This document shows positions 40,417 to 42,940 of a DNA stretch of 42,940 bases, piece after piece. The notes below the pieces were generated by a model. The model did not search any database and was not told the DNA's origin. It saw nothing but the letters and a program-made list of their open reading frames with translations. This DNA comes from Pyramidobacter piscolens W5455 (lineage in GTDB: Bacteria > Synergistota > Synergistia > Synergistales > Dethiosulfovibrionaceae). The DNA is taken from positions 1-42,940 of the forward strand of contig NZ_ADFP01000024.1 of the NCBI RefSeq assembly GCF_000177335.1, given 5' to 3'. Position 1 is the stretch's first letter; each line of letters starts with the position of its first letter. Both the position numbers and the translations under genes were made by a program.

Positions 40417-41279
40417 AAACGATCTATTTCGACTGCGCCATGGGCGCGGCCGGCGATATGCTGACGGCGGCGCTGCTGGAGCTGGCGCCCGACCGGGAGG
40501 CGGCGCTCGCGAAGCTGAACGCGCTCGGCGTGCCCGGCGTGCGTTTTGCCGCGGCGAAGACCGTCAAGTGCGGCATTACCGGCACGCAGATGACCGTCAC
40601 GGTGGATGGCGAGGAAGAGGATGCCGGCGGGCACGCCCACCATCATGAACACGGCGGCTGCGGGCATCGTCACGATCATGTCCGCGAGGATATGGGCGCT
40701 CACGGTCACGAGCATGACAAACATGGACGCTGCCATGACCTCCATCACGATCACGGGCACCGCCATGTCCACCGCGGCATGGCCGACATCGAGGCCGTCG
40801 TCGGGGGGCTGAACGCTTCCGAGAGCGTGCGCTCGCAAGTCCTCAAAGTGTACGGGCTCATCGCCGCCGCCGAAAGCGCCGTTCACGGCGTGCCGGTAAC
40901 GGAGATCCACTTCCACGAGGTGGGCGCTCTCGACGCCGTCGCCGACATCGCCGCCGTCTGCACGCTGATGGAGGATCTGGCGCCGCGGCGCGTGCTCGCT
41001 TCGCCCGTCAACGTCGGCGGCGGACATGTGCGCTGCGCCCACGGCGTCATGCCCGTGCCTGCGCCGGCGACCGCTCTGCTCCTGCGCGGCGTGCCCATGT
41101 ACGGCGGACGCGTGAGCGCTGAGCTGTGCACTCCCACCGGCGCGGCGCTGCTCAAGCACTTCGTCGCCGATTTCTGTCCCATGCCCGTGATGACCGTTTC
41201 GTCCATCGGCTACGGCATGGGCAAAAAGGATTTCGAAGCCGCCAACTGCGTGCGCGCCTTCCTCGGCGAAAGCGAGTAG
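40413..41279 (+). CDS. larC: LarC N-terminal part (nickel insertion protein), C-terminal domain absent
   Basis: 288-residue LarC1. The start TIYFDCAMGAAGDMLTAALL, a His-rich nickel-binding insert (about residues 73-121, over 20 His), HFHEVGALDAVADIAAV and ELCTPTGAALLKHF are typical. Full LarC has about 400-430 residues; the C-terminal CTP-using LarC2 domain is missing, and larE begins 21 bp after the stop, leaving no room for a frameshifted LarC2 as in Lactobacillus. LarC2 may be a separate gene elsewhere. Translationally coupled to larB. Confidence 0.88.
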   Translation: MKTIYFDCAMGAAGDMLTAALLELAPDREAALAKLNALGVPGVRFAAAKTVKCGITGTQMTVTVDGEEEDAGGHAHHHEHGGCGHRHDHVREDMGAHGHEHDKHGRCHDLHHDHGHRHVHRGMADIEAVVGGLNASESVRSQVLKVYGLIAAAESAVHGVPVTEIHFHEVGALDAVADIAAVCTLMEDLAPRRVLASPVNVGGGHVRCAHGVMPVPAPATALLLRGVPMYGGRVSAELCTPTGAALLKHFVADFCPMPVMTVSSIGYGMGKKDFEAANCVRAFLGESE

Positions 41280-41300
41280 GCGCCCGAAAGGAACTGCTTC

Positions 41301-42110
41301 ATGGACCCGCTTCACGAAAAATACGAACGGCTCAAAGATCTTCTGCGCGGACTCGGCGGCGTCGCCGTGGCCTTTTCCGGCGGCGTCGATTCGACGTTTC
41401 TTTTGAAGGCCGCCCGCGAAGCGCTGGGCGACCGAGTCCTTGCGATCACCGCGCAATCCTGCTTCTTTCCCCGGCGCGAGCTCGACGAGGCCGACGAATT
41501 CTGCGAGCGCGAGCGCATCCGCCACGAGATCTGCGTCTGCGACGAACTGAGCGTTCCCGGTATTCGCGAAAACCCGCGCAACCGCTGTTATTTATGCAAG
41601 CGCGCCCTCTTCGAGAAGATGATCGCGCTGGCCGCCTCGCGCGGTTTCCGCCGCGTCGCCGAGGGCAGCAACATGGACGATATGGGCGACTACCGCCCCG
41701 GCCTGCAGGCCGTCGCCGAGCTGGGCGTGAAAAGCCCGCTGCGCGACGCCGGTCTGCGCAAGGACGAGATCCGTGCGCTGTCAAAAGAGCTGGGGCTGCC
41801 GACGTGGAACAAGCCGTCCTTCGCCTGTCTCGCTTCGCGCTTCGTCTACGGCGAACCCCTCAGCGAAGAAAAACTGAACATGGTCGAGCGGGCCGAGCAG
41901 CTGCTCCTCGACATGGGACTGACGCAGATGCGCGTGCGCGTCCATGGCGACATCGCCCGCATCGAAGCGCTGCCCGAACAGTTCGCTCTGATCATACAAA
42001 ATCGCGAACGTCTCGCCGCCGAGTTCAAAAAGATCGGTTTCAGCTACACCGCGCTCGATCTGCAGGGCTACCGTACCGGCAGCATGAACGAAACGCTGGC
42101 CATAAAATAG
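41301..42110 (+). CDS. larE: LarE, ATP-dependent sacrificial sulfur transferase
   Basis: 269-residue PP-loop enzyme. SGGVDS (residues 26-31) is the ATP pyrophosphatase loop. Cys176 in PSFACLASRF is at the same position as the sulfur-donating Cys176 of Lactobacillus plantarum LarE, which loses its sulfur during nickel-pincer synthesis. NRCYLCKRALFEKM is also conserved. It replaces the carboxylate oxygens of the LarB product with sulfur. ATG 41301 follows AAAGGAACTG. Last gene of the larBCE operon, followed by a strong terminator. Confidence 0.92.
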   Translation: MDPLHEKYERLKDLLRGLGGVAVAFSGGVDSTFLLKAAREALGDRVLAITAQSCFFPRRELDEADEFCERERIRHEICVCDELSVPGIRENPRNRCYLCKRALFEKMIALAASRGFRRVAEGSNMDDMGDYRPGLQAVAELGVKSPLRDAGLRKDEIRALSKELGLPTWNKPSFACLASRFVYGEPLSEEKLNMVERAEQLLLDMGLTQMRVRVHGDIARIEALPEQFALIIQNRERLAAEFKKIGFSYTALDLQGYRTGSMNETLAIK

Positions 42111-42115
42111 TTTGC

Positions 42116-42165
42116 GAAAAAAAATCTCCGTTCCCGAACGATCGCTTCGGAAACGGAGATTTTTC
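42116..42165. terminator. Bidirectional terminator of larBCE
   Basis: AAAAATCTCCGTT pairs with AACGGAGATTTTT around an inner CGAACGATCGCTTCG hairpin; T-runs on both strands. Confidence 0.9.
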
Positions 42166-42178
42166 GATTTTCATGGAG

Positions 42179-42194
42179 TGTTCCACGTGGAACA
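42179..42194. promoter_or_regulatory. parS-like centromere site 4
   Basis: Perfect TGTTCCACGTGGAACA palindrome between the larE terminator and the 3' end of the convergent DUF5662 gene. Confidence 0.8.
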
Positions 42195-42235
42195 TGGCCG
42201 TTGGCGACGTATGGCCGGCGGTTTCCCGTTTGAAT

Positions 42236-42817
42236 TCATTCGGTCCGCCTTTTTCCGCGGCGGGGCGCGTTTCTCTCGTGCAGAATATGCGTATGTACCC
42301 ATTCGAACGCGCGCGATTCGCCCTCGTCCTTGAGCACGCGCAACGCTTCTTCGAGCAGCGCCGCCGTGTTGGGATGGATGAGGTAATGGCTCTTGAATTT
42401 TTCGTAATATTCCCACGGCGCGGCGTCGGTGTACTTTTCGCCGAGATAGATCATGCTGGCGGCGACGCGGTCGCAGAACATCTCCGCCACGTATTTCCGC
42501 GGCATCTCCATGCCGCACATCGGCGGGGCCGCGCCGTCTGCGCCGTCGCCGACGGCGTAGTCGATCCAGTATTCGAAATGATGTTTGTTGCGTCCCTTGT
42601 GATGCAGCCACGCCGCGCTGTAGCCCTTGTCGAGGCGCTCGGCGTTGTTGGGGCTGCACGTGCCCTGGTAATACTTGGCCCCCACGAAAAACTCGACGGG
42701 CGCGTACTTCGACAGATCGTGCAGCAGGCCCTGCCAGTACAGTCCGAGACGGAAACAGAATTTCATCACCAGCAGCTTGTGCCGCGTGATCGTTTTGAAG
42801 TGAAGAAACGGATGCAT
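42236..42817 (-). CDS. DUF5662 family protein
   Basis: 193-residue protein rich in His and aromatic residues, fitting DUF5662. N-terminal HKLLVMKFCFRLGLYWQGLL leads into HDLSKYAPVEFF, an HD-type metal site, followed by WLHHKGRNKHHFEYWID and a late FKSHYLIHPNT. It may be a metal-dependent hydrolase, but no activity is established. The C-terminal tail is basic and variable. ATG 42817 is the natural start. An AT-rich region with TATAAT-like sequence (about 42890) lies upstream. Right of it, 42818-42940 shows no gene. Confidence 0.75.
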   Translation of the reverse strand: MHPFLHFKTITRHKLLVMKFCFRLGLYWQGLLHDLSKYAPVEFFVGAKYYQGTCSPNNAERLDKGYSAAWLHHKGRNKHHFEYWIDYAVGDGADGAAPPMCGMEMPRKYVAEMFCDRVAASMIYLGEKYTDAAPWEYYEKFKSHYLIHPNTAALLEEALRVLKDEGESRAFEWVHTHILHERNAPRRGKRRTE

Positions 42818-42940
42818 CGCCGTTCATCCTCTCTGTCGGTTTTGATGATTTTCGCTGAATCCGTCAGCGAACCGCGGCGGATTTTTTTATTATACCCGAA
42901 GGAGCTTTTGCGGAGGCGATGATCCATTTCTTCATCAGGT

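Noticed and set aside
41279-41301. Programmed frameshift joining LarC1 to LarC2
   Set aside because: Only 21 bp separate the larC stop from the larE start, and larE is a clear PP-loop protein, so no LarC2 sequence exists here.
1-42940. CRISPR arrays, tRNA, rRNA, prophage or transposase genes
   Set aside because: I looked for regular short repeats with spacers, tRNA-like cloverleaf arms and recombinase motifs and found none I could support by eye.

Overview
The window is a GC-rich, densely packed chromosomal segment with about 38 protein genes on both strands. No rRNA, tRNA, CRISPR array, phage module or transposase gene was seen. The gene mix suggests a strictly anaerobic, organic-acid and amino-acid using bacterium: a tripartite tricarboxylate transporter, SLC13, NSS and DUF819 carriers, a T-box for tryptophan uptake, a THF riboswitch with an ECF folate S component, fused FeoAB, nickel-pincer (lar) genes and flavodoxin. 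My best guess is Synergistota (Pyramidobacter-like). That is an inference from gene content and style, not a database result.

Layout, left to right. 1-2.7 kb: zinc-type ABC transporter (partial binding protein, ATPase, permease) plus a secreted DUF1980-like protein. 2.7-9.8 kb: a long minus-strand cluster for carboxylic acids (DUF1932 dehydrogenase, TctC-TctB-TctA, RraA-like aldolase, SLC13 carrier, DUF6282 hydrolase). 9.9-12.9 kb: minus-strand membrane redox/flavinylation operon (ApbE, NusG-II, Gx transporter, DUF4405, DUF4491). 13.0-13.8 kb: THF riboswitch and folT. 13.9-16.0 kb: an NSS symporter between copies of a short repeat, then a second DUF4491 gene. 16.1-18.2 kb: D-threonine aldolase/D-serine dehydratase-like enzyme and a RibD_C reductase. 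18.2-21.8 kb: FeoAB with its small Cys-rich partner, divergent from a VanX-type dipeptidase. 22.0-25.6 kb: IMP dehydrogenase, then a zinc macrodomain and class M sirtuin pair. 26.0-32.3 kb: dipeptide epimerase, methyltransferase, DUF819 carrier, transglutaminase-like protein and an NlpC/P60 endopeptidase. 32.4-35.8 kb: acetyltransferase of lower GC, flavodoxin, a small protein, LysR regulator, small membrane protein and XRE regulator. 35.9-39.5 kb: TrpXYZ-like tryptophan ABC transporter behind a T-box, and a divergent Rrf2 regulator. 39.6-42.8 kb: larB, larC (N-terminal part only), larE and a DUF5662 gene.

The points most worth a second look are: four parS-like palindromes in 25 kb, each next to a terminator at gene ends; a dispersed inverted-repeat element whose hairpin changes only by pair-preserving substitutions and whose core is inverted between copies; a sirtuin/macrodomain pair without its usual lipoylation partners; several attenuator leaders (THF, T-box, FeoAB, epimerase); and a LarC lacking its C-terminal half. 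Epimerase, NlpC/P60 enzyme and VanX-type dipeptidase together suggest peptidoglycan peptide recycling.
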